A stretch of 64,000 bases of DNA from Herbaspirillum rubrisubalbicans. Lineage in GTDB: Bacteria > Pseudomonadota > Gammaproteobacteria > Burkholderiales > Burkholderiaceae_D. The translations under genes and the position numbers were made by a program. The stretch covers positions 3,720,001 to 3,784,000 of the forward strand of contig NZ_CP024996.1 of the NCBI RefSeq assembly GCF_003719195.1, written 5' to 3'. The notes below the pieces were generated by a model that saw only the letters and a list, made by a program, of their open reading frames with translations, was not told where the DNA came from and searched no databases. This document shows, piece by piece, positions 17,599-26,513 of this stretch (positions within the stretch are counted from its first letter, which is position 1; each line of letters opens with the position of its first letter).

Positions 17599-18498
17599 CT
17601 AGACCAGCCCGGCCGGCCGTTTCGCTTCTTCCAGCAGCCATTGTGCGAACGCTTGGAGGGGCTCGCCAGCATGTTGCAATGGTTCAGGGAGCACCAGACA
17701 GAAGGTCTTGGAAATGCCTGCGTCTTGCGGCCAGGGTGCCACCAGACGGCCTTGCGCCAGCTCCCCTTCCACATACAGGCGTGGCACCAGCGCTACGCCC
17801 AGGCCGGCCAACGCGGCCTCGATGAGCATCCCATGCAAGTCATAGCGGGGGCCTTGGGCGGCATGAGTCAGGCTGATCCCGGTCTGCGCGGCATAACGCT
17901 GCCAGGCGTCGTGATTCTGGCGTCGATGCAGTCTGGGCAAGGTGTCCAGTGCCGGTACCCGGGTAGCTTCTGGCAGCAAGGCCGGATGACATACCGGGAT
18001 CAGCACCTCATCGAGCAGGCGATACGTGTGCATTCCGGCCCAGGCCGGATGGACGAAATGAATCGCCGCATCCAATCCACTGCCGGCCAGCAGGAACGGC
18101 TCCATGCGTTGGGCAAGATGCACCGTGATGTGAGGATGCAATGCGGCCAAGCGCGGCAGACGAGGGATGAGCCAGCGCATGGCGAACGTGGGGCTCACTG
18201 CAATATCGAGGCTGGCCCCATGGGTCGGCAGGGACATCAGATGCTGACTGTCACGGTCAAGACGCTCAAGCGTTTCCCGGACGTGGCCGGCGTAGCGTTG
18301 GCCATGTGGCAGCAAGCGCACCCGATTGCCGATCCGCTCAAACAGCGTTACCCCCAGAAACCCTTCCAGACGCCCGATCTGACGGCTGATGGCGCCTTCC
18401 GTCAGGGCCAGTTCTTCGGCGGCCCGGGCGAAACTGCCATGACGTGCCGCAGCCTCGAATGCCATCAATGAGCTATTGCTGGGAATCCTGCGCCGCAT
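17599..18498 (-). CDS. LysR family regulator (GcvA-like)
   Basis: 299 aa. N-terminal winged HTH (MAFEAAARHGSFARAAEELALTEGAISRQIGRLEGFLG, quoted in overlapping parts) and a periplasmic-binding-type effector domain with SPTFAMRWLIPRL, typical of the GcvA/AmpR-like branch. The ATG at 18498 is preceded by AGGAAC; a longer frame starting with GTG at 18549 lacks a ribosome site and runs into the divergent promoter. It is divergent from the three-gene operon 18653-20392 across a 154-bp gap, the classical LysR arrangement, so that operon is its likely target. Confidence 0.9.
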   Translation of the reverse strand: MRRRIPSNSSLMAFEAAARHGSFARAAEELALTEGAISRQIGRLEGFLGVTLFERIGNRVRLLPHGQRYAGHVRETLERLDRDSQHLMSLPTHGASLDIAVSPTFAMRWLIPRLPRLAALHPHITVHLAQRMEPFLLAGSGLDAAIHFVHPAWAGMHTYRLLDEVLIPVCHPALLPEATRVPALDTLPRLHRRQNHDAWQRYAAQTGISLTHAAQGPRYDLHGMLIEAALAGLGVALVPRLYVEGELAQGRLVAPWPQDAGISKTFCLVLPEPLQHAGEPLQAFAQWLLEEAKRPAGLV

Positions 18499-18652
18499 AG
18501 TGTTCCTGTCCGGGAGATGACTGGCGATGCCAGCTTTACTTTTTGTCACTGAAGCTTACCTAAATATCGATTTATTGGTGCGAAAACACTACCTATGATG
18601 ATATCTCCTCAACCAAACAGGTCTCCGCCCAGATGCGCGGCGGACCGCCATC

Positions 18653-19201
18653 ATGATGATCTATACCGTCGAATGCAGCTTTGCCGATCCCTTCAGCGAA
18701 GCAGAATGGAACGATTTCTATAGCCTGGAAAAGCTCCCGGCCCTCATCTCCGTGAGCGGCTTTCACACCTCACAACGATTCAAGGCCTTGAGCAAAGGCT
18801 GTCCGACCTATCTTGCGCTGCATACCATCGACGATCTCGAGGTCCTGCTCTCTGAGGAGTATCAGCGCAAAGGCGGCGGCAATTTCGCACGCTGGCAACA
18901 GCACATCACGCACTGGCATCGCAATCTCTATGAAACATCGGCAGCCGCGCCTGCTGTGTTGGATGGCGCGTATCTGCTGCTCAGTGCGGCCGGCCCCGAT
19001 CCGCTGCGGGCGATGGGACTATCGCCTGGGCTCCTCAACGCAGTCGCATTGGAGCAATCCCCGCCACAGAGATGGATGGCAGTCTTGCGCGATCCCATCG
19101 ATATCGACCACGCTGCTCTTCCTGAAGGACTACACCTCTACACGCCGATGACCGCGCAACTGAGCAGCGGTAGCGAACCGGCCATCCACCCGGCGAGCTG
19201 A
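18653..19201 (+). CDS. hypothetical protein, probable ferredoxin-like/dimeric alpha-beta barrel fold
   Basis: 182 aa, no signal peptide or TM. It begins MMIYTVECSFADPFSEAEWN and continues FYSLEKLPALISVSGFHTSQRF, a pattern of short strands and helices like EthD/ABM-type dimeric alpha-beta barrels; the second half (about 105-182) looks like a weaker repeat. I cannot name a family with confidence. Either Met1 or Met2 (18656) could be the start. It is the first gene of a tight operon (next gene 4 bp away), divergent from the LysR regulator. Confidence 0.75.
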   Translation: MMIYTVECSFADPFSEAEWNDFYSLEKLPALISVSGFHTSQRFKALSKGCPTYLALHTIDDLEVLLSEEYQRKGGGNFARWQQHITHWHRNLYETSAAAPAVLDGAYLLLSAAGPDPLRAMGLSPGLLNAVALEQSPPQRWMAVLRDPIDIDHAALPEGLHLYTPMTAQLSSGSEPAIHPAS

Positions 19202-19205
19202 CGCG

Positions 19206-19532
19206 ATGCCCAACGTGACCATCTTCATCCATCAAGACCGGATGCCTGGCGCAGAATGCCTGGAGCGGCTTAGCGCGAGCTGCGAGCAACTCTGCACCGA
19301 GATACTGGAAGCCCTGCCGGAAAACGTCCACATCGTCTATGTCGCGGTCAGCCATGGCAAAGGTCATCCTGCCTGGGCCGATATCCGATATCGGATGTCG
19401 CCCCATAGAACGCCGGCTGTCATGGACGATTTCATGCAACAACTGGACGCGGCCATACAAGCCTGTACCGGACTGATGCCACGCATCCGCTGCTTTGCTT
19501 ACGCAGCGCAGGCCATCAGTGCGCGTCATTGA
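19206..19532 (+). CDS. tautomerase-like small protein
   Basis: 108 aa starting MPNVTIFI. A proline directly after the initiator Met, followed by a strand and an amphipathic helix, is the plan of the tautomerase superfamily, in which Pro1 is the catalytic base after Met removal. Length and the HPAWADIRYRMSPHRT segment differ from the 60-70 aa 4-oxalocrotonate tautomerases, so it would be a longer or divergent member. It sits 4 bp after the preceding gene and 26 bp before the metallohydrolase gene. Family assignment is tentative. Confidence 0.62.
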   Translation: MPNVTIFIHQDRMPGAECLERLSASCEQLCTEILEALPENVHIVYVAVSHGKGHPAWADIRYRMSPHRTPAVMDDFMQQLDAAIQACTGLMPRIRCFAYAAQAISARH

Positions 19533-19558
19533 CACCGACCGAAGACGACCATACGAAA

Positions 19559-20392
19559 ATGAATTTCCCCAGTCAGCAAATCGGTGATTTTTCCGTCACC
19601 GCCATCAGCGATGGTTTTCTCCGCGCACCACTGGATGTGCTGTCCAATATCGATCCCGCGGAGGCCGCTCGGCTACAGCAAGATGCCGGCATGACCGACC
19701 CCTCTGCCATCCATATCAATTGCTATCTGATCCGCAGCCAGAGCAAAACCATACTGGTCGATACGGGTGCAGGCGGTTTCAAGCAATGGGGTGGCAGGTT
19801 GCAGGACAATCTCCGACGGGCCGGCGTTCTGCCGACCGATATCGATACGATCCTCCTGACCCATGCGCATCCTGATCATATCGGGGGGCTGCTCGATAGC
19901 ACAGGAGAACTAGGCTTTCCCGACGCGGAGCTGGTACTGCATGAGCAGGAACTCTCCTTCTGGCAGAACGATATCCACCTGCACCGCGCCAACGAACGGG
20001 CACGTGGCAACTTTCTCTTCGCACGCCAGGTGTTCGAGAAGTATCGCGACCGGATCCGCCTCTTCGCCGGCGAAGAGGTACTTCCTGGCATCAGCGCCCT
20101 GTCGCTTCCCGGACATACCGCCGGACATTGCGGGTATCGGGTCCAGTCGAATGATCAGGACCTGCTGATCTGGGGGGATATCGTGCATTTCCCGCACCTG
20201 CAGATCAGTCACCCTGAAGTCTCCATCGCATTCGATCTCGATGCGCATCTTGCTGCAGCCACACGAACGCGCTTGCTCGACATCGTCAGTGCCGACCAAC
20301 TGCTCATTGCCGGTATGCACCTCGGCGAAGAAGGCTTCGTACAGATTATTCGAAACGGCAAGCACTACCGGCTCGTCAGCCAGCAACGATGA
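19559..20392 (+). CDS. MBL-fold metallo-hydrolase (lactonase-like)
   Basis: 277 aa. The metallo-beta-lactamase fold is clear: THAHPDHIGG (HxHxDH, about residue 103), LPGHTAGHCGY (second His ligand), LIWGDIVHFPH (bridging Asp), and IAGMHLGEEGF (last His). NCYLIRSQSKTILVDTGAG is the usual N-terminal strand pair. The arrangement resembles the YtnP/AttM-like group, some of whose members hydrolyse lactones, but substrate cannot be deduced. The ATG at 19559 was preferred; a TTG at 19529 overlapping the previous stop is an alternative. Last gene of the LysR-divergent operon. Confidence 0.87.
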   Translation: MNFPSQQIGDFSVTAISDGFLRAPLDVLSNIDPAEAARLQQDAGMTDPSAIHINCYLIRSQSKTILVDTGAGGFKQWGGRLQDNLRRAGVLPTDIDTILLTHAHPDHIGGLLDSTGELGFPDAELVLHEQELSFWQNDIHLHRANERARGNFLFARQVFEKYRDRIRLFAGEEVLPGISALSLPGHTAGHCGYRVQSNDQDLLIWGDIVHFPHLQISHPEVSIAFDLDAHLAAATRTRLLDIVSADQLLIAGMHLGEEGFVQIIRNGKHYRLVSQQR

Positions 20393-20410
20393 TCGATGAA
20401 CCGTGTGCAT

Positions 20411-20453
20411 AAAAATGGCCTGGATCGTGAGATCCAGGCCATTTCCTTTTTTA
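20411..20453. terminator. strong terminator between MBL operon and ntrC
   Basis: ATGGCCTGGATC (20415-20426), loop GTGA, perfect complement 20431-20442, then TTCCTTTTTT. AAAAA on the left side makes it usable in both directions. Its left arm and flank repeat those of the 17551-17593 terminator. Confidence 0.92.
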
Positions 20454-20559
20454 TGGGCCGCCGTTTCTTCCCCTTGCAAATCCTACCCACACGGCGGCAC
20501 GTGGGCAGGCCTCCCCTGCTGACTGTTGCGCACTGTTGCTCACGGTTGCTGAGGACAGC

Positions 20560-22059
20560 TCAGTCGTCTTCAGCACCGCCGATGCCCAGCTCCTGGATCT
20601 TGCGGGTGATGGTGTTGCGACCGATGCCCAGGCGCACGGCGGCGTCGTTCTTGCGGCCGTGGGTGTGCTTGAGGGCAATCTTGATCAATGCCGCTTCGAA
20701 CTGACGGCCGAGGATATCCATCACCTCGGGCTGTTCCGAGGCCAGCATCTGGGCAGCTTCGGTTTCCAGCAGCGAGATCCAGCTACTACTCCCGGCTTCG
20801 GCAGTCGTCGCACCTGGCGCCGCTTCGGCATAGGCGAGCGGGGCTGCCAGGGCCGACGCCGAGGCGGGGGCGGCCACGATCTGCGCCGGTTGCGGTGCGT
20901 GTACGCGTTCTTCCACCAGGTCTTGCGGCAAGTCCTTGATCTCGACCGTCTGGCCAGGCGCCATCACGGTGATCCAGTTGCACAGGTTTTCCAGTTGTCG
21001 CACGTTGCCGGGGAACTCCAGTTGCGACAGGAACTGCATGGCCTGCGGCGACAGGCGCTTGGCTTCCACGCCGAGCTGGCGCGCGCTCTGCGCCAGGAAA
21101 TAACGGGCCAGGATGGGAATGTCCTCGCTGCGCTCGCGCAGGCTGGGCAGGCGCAGGCGAATCACGTTCAAGCGATGGTACAAGTCTTCGCGGAACAAAC
21201 CTTCACGTACCCGCTGTTCCAGGTTCTGGTGGGTGGCCGCAATGACGCGTACATTGGCCTTCAAGGATTGGTGGCCACCGACGCGATAGAAGTGACCGTC
21301 CGAGAGCACGCGCAACAGGCGCGTCTGCAAGTCCAGCGGCATGTCACCGATTTCATCGAGGAACAAGGTGCCGCCTTCGGCCTGTTCGAAGCGGCCACGA
21401 CGCATGGCTTGCGCGCCGGTGAAGGCGCCGCGTTCATGACCGAACAGTTCGGACTCCAGCAAGTCCTTGGGAATGGCGGCGGTGTTCAATGCCACGAAGG
21501 GTTGGCTGGCGCGCGGGCTGTGCTTGTGCAGGGCACGTGCCACCAGCTCCTTGCCGGAGCCGGATTCGCCGGTGATCAAGACCGTCACGTTCGACTGCGA
21601 CAGGCGACCGATGGCGCGGAACACGTCCTGCATGGCGGGGGCCTGGCCGAGAATCTCGGGGGTCTGGGCCGCGCCCTGCTCGATGTCGGTTTCGCGCAGG
21701 CTTTCGTCGAGGGCACGGCGGATCAGTTCGACCGCCTTGTCCACGTCGAAGGGCTTGGCCAGGTATTCGAAAGCACCGCCCTGGAAGGCGGAGACCGCCG
21801 AATCCAGGTCTGAGAAGGCGGTGATAATGATCACCGGAATGCCGGGATGCTTGGCCTTGACGGTCTGCAGCAACTCCAGGCCGGAGGCGCCGGGCATACG
21901 GATATCGGACACCAGCACTTGCGGCGTGCCGTTCTGCAGGGCAGCCATGGCATCGCGTGCGCTGGAAAAACTCTGCGTGGCGAGATTTTCTCGGGCCAGT
22001 GCTTTTTCGAGCACCCAGCGTATCGATTCGTCGTCGTCAACAATCCAGATTGGCTTCAT
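20560..22059 (-). CDS. ntrC: nitrogen regulation response regulator NtrC
   Basis: 499 aa. Receiver domain with phosphorylatable Asp52 (LVSDIRMPG), AAA+ sigma-54 domain with Walker [18 protein letters not shown] loop and FLDEIGDM Walker B, and a Fis-type HTH at the C-terminus ([19 protein letters not shown]). Phosphorylated NtrC activates glnA, nif and nitrogen assimilation genes under nitrogen limitation. An Ala/Pro-rich linker (about 390-425) separates the central and DNA-binding domains and is longer than in enteric NtrC. It lies 117 bp downstream of ntrB in the glnA-ntrBC block. Confidence 0.96.
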   Translation of the reverse strand: MKPIWIVDDDESIRWVLEKALARENLATQSFSSARDAMAALQNGTPQVLVSDIRMPGASGLELLQTVKAKHPGIPVIIITAFSDLDSAVSAFQGGAFEYLAKPFDVDKAVELIRRALDESLRETDIEQGAAQTPEILGQAPAMQDVFRAIGRLSQSNVTVLITGESGSGKELVARALHKHSPRASQPFVALNTAAIPKDLLESELFGHERGAFTGAQAMRRGRFEQAEGGTLFLDEIGDMPLDLQTRLLRVLSDGHFYRVGGHQSLKANVRVIAATHQNLEQRVREGLFREDLYHRLNVIRLRLPSLRERSEDIPILARYFLAQSARQLGVEAKRLSPQAMQFLSQLEFPGNVRQLENLCNWITVMAPGQTVEIKDLPQDLVEERVHAPQPAQIVAAPASASALAAPLAYAEAAPGATTAEAGSSSWISLLETEAAQMLASEQPEVMDILGRQFEAALIKIALKHTHGRKNDAAVRLGIGRNTITRKIQELGIGGAEDD

Positions 22060-22176
22060 AAATAACGTCTTCCTGCGTTGGTCATGCTGTTAATGCTCCC
22101 GCGAGTCCTGGCACTTCTGGCACCAGGTCCGCAGCCCCCTTATTGCAGCGTTGGCGCACTGCCTGCGGCGCTGGGC

Positions 22177-23250
22177 TCACGGCAGCGGTATTAGTATTCT
22201 GAAATCGGTGCAACCCGGCCGGCTGTCGCATTCGATCACTCCCATGTGCTGGTGGACGAAGGTCTGCGCCAGGGTCAGCCCCAGTCCGCTGCCACCCTCC
22301 CGACCCGATACCAGGGGATAGAAGATCCTGTCCTGGATGTCGGGGGGGATGCCCGGACCGTTATCGATGATATGCAAGTCTAGTGCCAGCCGATATCTGA
22401 CCTTCGATAGCGTCACCTGACGCGAGACGCGGGTGCGCAGGATCAGCTCGGCATCTCCCGCACGGATGCGGTCGGCCAGGGCCTGGGCGGCGTTGTGCAC
22501 GATGTTGAGGACGGCCTGTATCAGTTGCTCCTTGTCGCCGCGGAATTCGGGAATGGACAGATCGTAGTCGCGCTTGATGGTCAGCCCCTGCGGGAACTCG
22601 GCCATGACCAGGCTGCGCACGCGTTCGCACACTTCGTGGATGTTGACGTCACCCACGATGTGCGGATGACGATGCGGGGCCAGCAGGCGATCGACCAGCG
22701 TCTGCAGGCGATCGGCTTCCTTGATGATGACCTGGGTGTATTCGCGCAATTCCTTCAGATGCCGCTCGGGCAGCTCCAGCTCCAGCAGCTGTGCTGCGCC
22801 ACGGATACCGCCCAGCGGATTCTTGATCTCGTGGGCCAGGTTGCGGATGAGCTCCTTGTTGGCCTGGCTCTGGTCGAACATGCGCTCTTCGCGGTCCAGC
22901 TTGAGTTGCTGCACGTTCTCGCGCAGCTCCAGCAGCACCGGTATGTCGAGGCTATCGAGGGGCGTGACGATGGTATGGACCTGCAGCGGTTCGCGGTTGG
23001 CGCGCTCCAGCACCAGGTCCAGGCGCTTGTCGGCGAACTGGTGTTCGATGGCCTGGTAGAACAGCGCGGTGAGCTCCTTGCCGTTGAGGAAGAGCTCGGA
23101 GAGCTTCTGTTGCGAGAGGACCTTGAAGGAACTCTCCAGCAGGTTCTCGGCTGCCGCGTTGGCATAGACGATGCCACCCTTGGCGTCGAGGATGATGACA
23201 GCCGAGGCCAGCAGGTCCAGGCCATCAAGGGAAGGAAGTGCAGTCTTCAT
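22177..23250 (-). CDS. ntrB: nitrogen regulation sensor kinase NtrB
   Basis: 357 aa, cytoplasmic. PAS domain (about 10-110), dimerisation/phosphoacceptor helix with His140 in NLAHEIKNPLGGI, and HATPase domain with the N box (VLNIVHNAAQAL), G1 (DNGPGIP) and G2 (GGSGLGL). It phosphorylates NtrC when not held in phosphatase mode by PII. The ATG at 23250 matches the family N-terminus; in-frame Met codons upstream (23277, 23385) add non-conserved residues. It follows glnA after a terminator, so expression is by read-through or an own promoter. Confidence 0.95.
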   Translation of the reverse strand: MKTALPSLDGLDLLASAVIILDAKGGIVYANAAAENLLESSFKVLSQQKLSELFLNGKELTALFYQAIEHQFADKRLDLVLERANREPLQVHTIVTPLDSLDIPVLLELRENVQQLKLDREERMFDQSQANKELIRNLAHEIKNPLGGIRGAAQLLELELPERHLKELREYTQVIIKEADRLQTLVDRLLAPHRHPHIVGDVNIHEVCERVRSLVMAEFPQGLTIKRDYDLSIPEFRGDKEQLIQAVLNIVHNAAQALADRIRAGDAELILRTRVSRQVTLSKVRYRLALDLHIIDNGPGIPPDIQDRIFYPLVSGREGGSGLGLTLAQTFVHQHMGVIECDSRPGCTDFRILIPLP

Positions 23251-23365
23251 GGTGGAATGGGTGAGGCCTGGATTCATGTGGTAGAGAGAAGTCGGTGATA
23301 GGCAATGATCGGAAGGTCTAGCAAGTTTCGGGCGCACTGGGCTGGTGGGCTGGCGGCCTGCCGAG

Positions 23366-23397
23366 CATAAAAAAAGGGGAAGCAAGCTTCCCCTTTT
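23366..23397 (-). terminator. terminator between glnA and ntrBC
   Basis: Self-complementary AAAAGGGGAAGC / GCTTCCCCTTTT (23372-23383 and 23386-23397) with a T-run on the minus strand. It would limit ntrBC transcription relative to glnA. Confidence 0.85.
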
Positions 23398-23416
23398 GGT
23401 CCGGATACGGATTCGA

Positions 23417-24832
23417 TTACAGCGAGTAGTACATGTCGAATTCGATCGGGTGCGTGGTCATGCGGAAGCGTTGGACTTCCTGCATCTTCAGCTCGATGTA
23501 GGCATCGATCATGCTGTCGGTGAAGACGCCGCCACGGGTCAGGAACTCGCGGTCCTTGTCCAGGTGTTCCAGGGCTTCATCCAGCGAAGCACAGACGGTC
23601 GGGATCAGCTTGTCTTCTTCCGGCGGCAGGTGGTACAGGTCCTTGGTGGCAGCTTCGCCCGGGTGGATCTTGTTCTGCACGCCATCCAGACCGGCCATCA
23701 GCAGCGCCGAGAAGCACAGGTACGGGTTGGCCAGGGGATCCGGGAAGCGGGTTTCGATACGACGGCCCTTGGGGTTGGCCACGTGCGGAATACGGATCGA
23801 GGCCGAACGGTTACGAGCCGAGTAGGCCAGCTTGACCGGAGCTTCGAAGCCGGGAACCAGACGCTTGTAGGAGTTGGTGCCGGGGTTGGTGATGGCGTTC
23901 AAGGCCTTGGCGTGCTTGATGATGCCGCCGATGTAGTACAGCGCGAACTCGGACAGGCCGGCATAGCCGTCGCCAGCGAACAGGTTCTTGCCATCCTTCC
24001 ACACGGATTGGTGCACGTGCATACCGGAGCCATTGTCGCCCACCAGCGGCTTGGGCATGAAGGTCGCGGTCTTGCCGTAGGTGTGGGCGACGTTCCAGAT
24101 CACGTACTTCAGGGTCTGGGTCCAGTCAGCGCGCTCGACCAGGGTCGAGAACTTGGTGCCCAGTTCGTTCTGGCCAGCGCCAGCCACTTCGTGGTGGTGC
24201 ACTTCGACGGGGATGCCCAGGGATTCCAGGATCAGGGACATTTCCGAACGCATGTCCTGGAAGCTGTCGACCGGGGGAACCGGGAAGTAGCCGCCCTTGA
24301 CGGTCGGACGGTGGCCGGAGTTGCCGCCTTCGATCTCGGCGCCGGTGCTCCAGGAAGCTTCTTCGGATTCGATCTTGACGAAGGAACCGGACATGTCGGC
24401 ACCCCAACGCACGCCGTCGAAGATGAAGAATTCGGGTTCCGGGCCGAAGTAGGCGGTATCGCCCAGGCCGGAGGACTTCAGGTAGGCTTCAGCGCGCTTG
24501 GCGATGGAGCGCGGATCGCGGTCGTAGCCCTTGCCGTCGGACGGCTCGATCACGTCACATTGCATGAAGAGGGTGGTCTCTTCCATGAACGGGTCGATGT
24601 TGGCGGTGTTGGGGTCCGGGATCAGCAGCATGTCGGAGGCTTCGATACCCTTCCAGCCGGCGATCGACGAACCGTCGAAGGCGTGACCGGATTCGAACTT
24701 GTCGATGTCGAAATGCGAAACAGGCACGGAAACGTGCTGTTCCTTGCCACGGGTGTCAGCGAAACGGAAGTCGACAAACTTGACTTCGTTGTCCTTCACC
24801 ATCTTCAAAACCTCTGCGGCCGTCCTTGCCAT
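23417..24832 (-). CDS. glnA: glutamine synthetase, type I
   Basis: 471 aa dodecameric GSI-beta enzyme making glutamine from glutamate, ammonia and ATP. Diagnostic segments: [44 protein letters not shown] (metal-binding), [10 protein letters not shown], and the adenylylation site Tyr400 in [10 protein letters not shown], so activity is expected to be controlled by GlnE. The N-terminus [22 protein letters not shown] fits the family start. Upstream is a sigma-54 promoter with two NtrC-type sites; downstream a terminator then ntrB. Confidence 0.97.
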   Translation of the reverse strand: MARTAAEVLKMVKDNEVKFVDFRFADTRGKEQHVSVPVSHFDIDKFESGHAFDGSSIAGWKGIEASDMLLIPDPNTANIDPFMEETTLFMQCDVIEPSDGKGYDRDPRSIAKRAEAYLKSSGLGDTAYFGPEPEFFIFDGVRWGADMSGSFVKIESEEASWSTGAEIEGGNSGHRPTVKGGYFPVPPVDSFQDMRSEMSLILESLGIPVEVHHHEVAGAGQNELGTKFSTLVERADWTQTLKYVIWNVAHTYGKTATFMPKPLVGDNGSGMHVHQSVWKDGKNLFAGDGYAGLSEFALYYIGGIIKHAKALNAITNPGTNSYKRLVPGFEAPVKLAYSARNRSASIRIPHVANPKGRRIETRFPDPLANPYLCFSALLMAGLDGVQNKIHPGEAATKDLYHLPPEEDKLIPTVCASLDEALEHLDKDREFLTRGGVFTDSMIDAYIELKMQEVQRFRMTTHPIEFDMYYSL

Positions 24833-24945
24833 GCGAATCTCCTAAAACGAGGAAGTAGTATAAATTGGGGTGTTGAGCCGTTTTCTGCGACTGGATCTTT
24901 GCATTTGATACAACGGTCTTGCGCCGAACTCAGTCGCGGATGATA

Positions 24946-24960
24946 GCAGATTCCATGCCA
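24946..24960 (-). promoter_or_regulatory. sigma-54 promoter of glnA
   Basis: On the minus strand: TGGCATGGAATCTGC, giving GG-N10-GC with a good -24 (TGGCA) and an acceptable -12 (CTGC). It lies about 115 bp upstream of the glnA start and about 90-130 bp from the NtrC sites, the expected geometry. Confidence 0.78.
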
Positions 24961-25048
24961 CCAACCTTTCGGGTGCGCCAATAATGGAATATTTTAGGGA
25001 GGAGCCGGCAAAACGCCCGCTGGGAGCGGTGCAGAGCCCCCCTCCATG

Positions 25049-25065
25049 TGCGCTATTGTGGTGCA
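25049..25065 (-). promoter_or_regulatory. NtrC binding site 1 (glnA enhancer)
   Basis: TGCGCTATTGTGGTGCA closely matches the known enteric NtrC site TGCACTAAAATGGTGCA (13 of 17 positions). It is about 120 bp upstream of the inferred glnA transcription start. Confidence 0.78.
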
Positions 25066-25077
25066 TTTTATATAAAA

Positions 25078-25094
25078 CGCACCACAATAATGCA
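25078..25094 (-). promoter_or_regulatory. NtrC binding site 2 (glnA enhancer)
   Basis: On the minus strand TGCATTATTGTGGTGCG, again near-consensus, and almost an inverted copy of site 1 with centres 29 bp apart (about three helical turns), as expected for cooperative NtrC binding. Confidence 0.78.
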
Positions 25095-25294
25095 CATATT
25101 GAGCAATACATCTGAAACACCCCACATTGGTGCGTGCGCCATCGTGGAGCAAGGAATCCCCGACTGAAAAACGTGCACAGTCTTGGGAAAATTGCCCAAA
25201 TGTTTATATTGTTTAGAATCAAGATGCAGGACGCAAGACCTCATCCCGAACGCATCCCCTCATCCCATCAAGAGATCCAAGAAAGCGATTGCCC

Positions 25295-25756
25295 ATGAGC
25301 ACCCAAGCCATTCTCGCCACCGCCACCCAACGTGCCACCGAAGGCCAACTCCCCTATGCCGGCGCCGTCACTCCGCAAGAAGCGCTGGCCCTGATCCAGG
25401 CCGATCCCGCCGTCAAGCTGGTCGACGTGCGCACCCGCGCCGAGCGCGACTGGGTGGGCGTAGTCCAGATCCCGGCGGCGCAGCACCTGGCGGTGCAGTG
25501 GAACCTGTACCCCGAAGGCAAGCCCAATCCGCAATTCCTGGAGCAATTGCGCGAGGTGGCCGCACCGCAAGACATCGTGCTGTTCCTGTGCCGTTCCGGC
25601 GTGCGCTCCAAGCACGCGGCCAAGCTGGCCAGCGAACATGGCTATAGCCGCTGCTTCGATATCCTGGAAGGCTTCGAGGGCAACAAGGATGCCGCCGGTC
25701 ATCGCAAGACGGTGGAAGGCTGGTGCAAGGCCGGCCTGCCCTGGGTCGGCGCCTGA
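25295..25756 (+). CDS. rhodanese-like domain protein
   Basis: 153 aa single-domain rhodanese. The active-site loop FLCRSGVRSKHAA contains the persulfide-forming Cys near residue 99; VKLVDVRTRAERDWVG is the N-terminal rhodanese signature. Such proteins carry sulfane sulfur for thiosulfate, cyanide detoxification or cofactor thiolation. The ATG at 25295 was chosen over a TTG at 25289 two codons earlier. It stands alone, divergent from glnA and convergent with the REC-Hpt gene, only 27 bp away. Physiological partner unknown. Confidence 0.88.
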   Translation: MSTQAILATATQRATEGQLPYAGAVTPQEALALIQADPAVKLVDVRTRAERDWVGVVQIPAAQHLAVQWNLYPEGKPNPQFLEQLREVAAPQDIVLFLCRSGVRSKHAAKLASEHGYSRCFDILEGFEGNKDAAGHRKTVEGWCKAGLPWVGA

Positions 25757-25783
25757 ACCACAGCCCCCTCGTTGGGAATCGGT

Positions 25784-26485
25784 TCAGGATTGCAGGCTGC
25801 GCGCCTGCAATGCACTGGAGAGGGATTGCAACAGCAGGCCGATGGCTTGCCGTTCATCGGTGTCGGCGCGCAGCGCTTCTTCCACGCATTCCAGCAGGGC
25901 CACGATCTCGGCCCGCCCCATGGTCAGCGCCGCCCCCTTCATGCGGTGCGTGAGCTGACCCAGCCGAGCCGCATCACCCATCACGCTGGCCTGCTGCAAG
26001 GCTTGCAAGTCGCTCTGGGCGGTCTGGATGAACAAGCGTGCCAGATCCTGGCTGTGTTCTTCTTCGGCCGTGGCCGGCCCCCCGTCTTCGCCGCTTTCGT
26101 GATCGCACCACAAGGCCAGCAGGCGGCGGATGGCCACGGTCTGCAAGGGCTTGTCGAGCGTCCCATCCATGCCGCTGTCCAGGCAGCGCTGCACATGGGT
26201 GGCATCAGCCTCGGCCGAGATGCCGATGAGCGGCGTATAGGAACGCGTCGAATCGTGTTGCTCCAGCAAACGCACTTGGCGCGCCACTTCCGGGCCGGGC
26301 ATGTCCGGCAGGAAGCAATCCAGCAGCACCATCCCATAGGACTGGGCCTGGATGGCGGCCAGGGCGCTGCCCCCATCGGCCACGCAATCGACCTGGCAAC
26401 CCAGCATCTGCAAGCGGTTTTGCATGGCGTAGCGTATCGTGGCCGAATCATCGACCAGGAGCACGCGCGGCCCACTATCCTTCAT
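25784..26485 (-). CDS. response regulator receiver-Hpt fusion protein
   Basis: 233 aa. Receiver domain (about 5-130: RVLLVDDSATIRYAM, phosphoacceptor in VLLDCFLPDMPG, Lys in GTLDKPLQ) followed by an Hpt domain (about 145-230) with the phosphotransfer His in LTHRMKGAAL. This is the C-terminal half of BvgS/EvgS-like hybrid kinases, present here without a kinase domain. GGGGAG precedes two tandem ATGs; 26485 gives the better spacing. It lies 28 bp downstream of the LuxR-type regulator, a plausible final phosphate acceptor. No sensor kinase is encoded nearby. Confidence 0.87.
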   Translation of the reverse strand: MKDSGPRVLLVDDSATIRYAMQNRLQMLGCQVDCVADGGSALAAIQAQSYGMVLLDCFLPDMPGPEVARQVRLLEQHDSTRSYTPLIGISAEADATHVQRCLDSGMDGTLDKPLQTVAIRRLLALWCDHESGEDGGPATAEEEHSQDLARLFIQTAQSDLQALQQASVMGDAARLGQLTHRMKGAALTMGRAEIVALLECVEEALRADTDERQAIGLLLQSLSSALQARSLQS

Positions 26486-26513
26486 CATCACTCCCCCTTT
26501 CCTGATGCGGCGT

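Larger units (their letters stand above)
24833..25294. other. glnA / rhodanese divergent control region
   Basis: 462 bp between divergent glnA and the rhodanese gene. It holds the glnA sigma-54 promoter and paired NtrC sites listed separately, and presumably the rhodanese promoter toward its right end. No ORF here is convincing. Confidence 0.6.
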
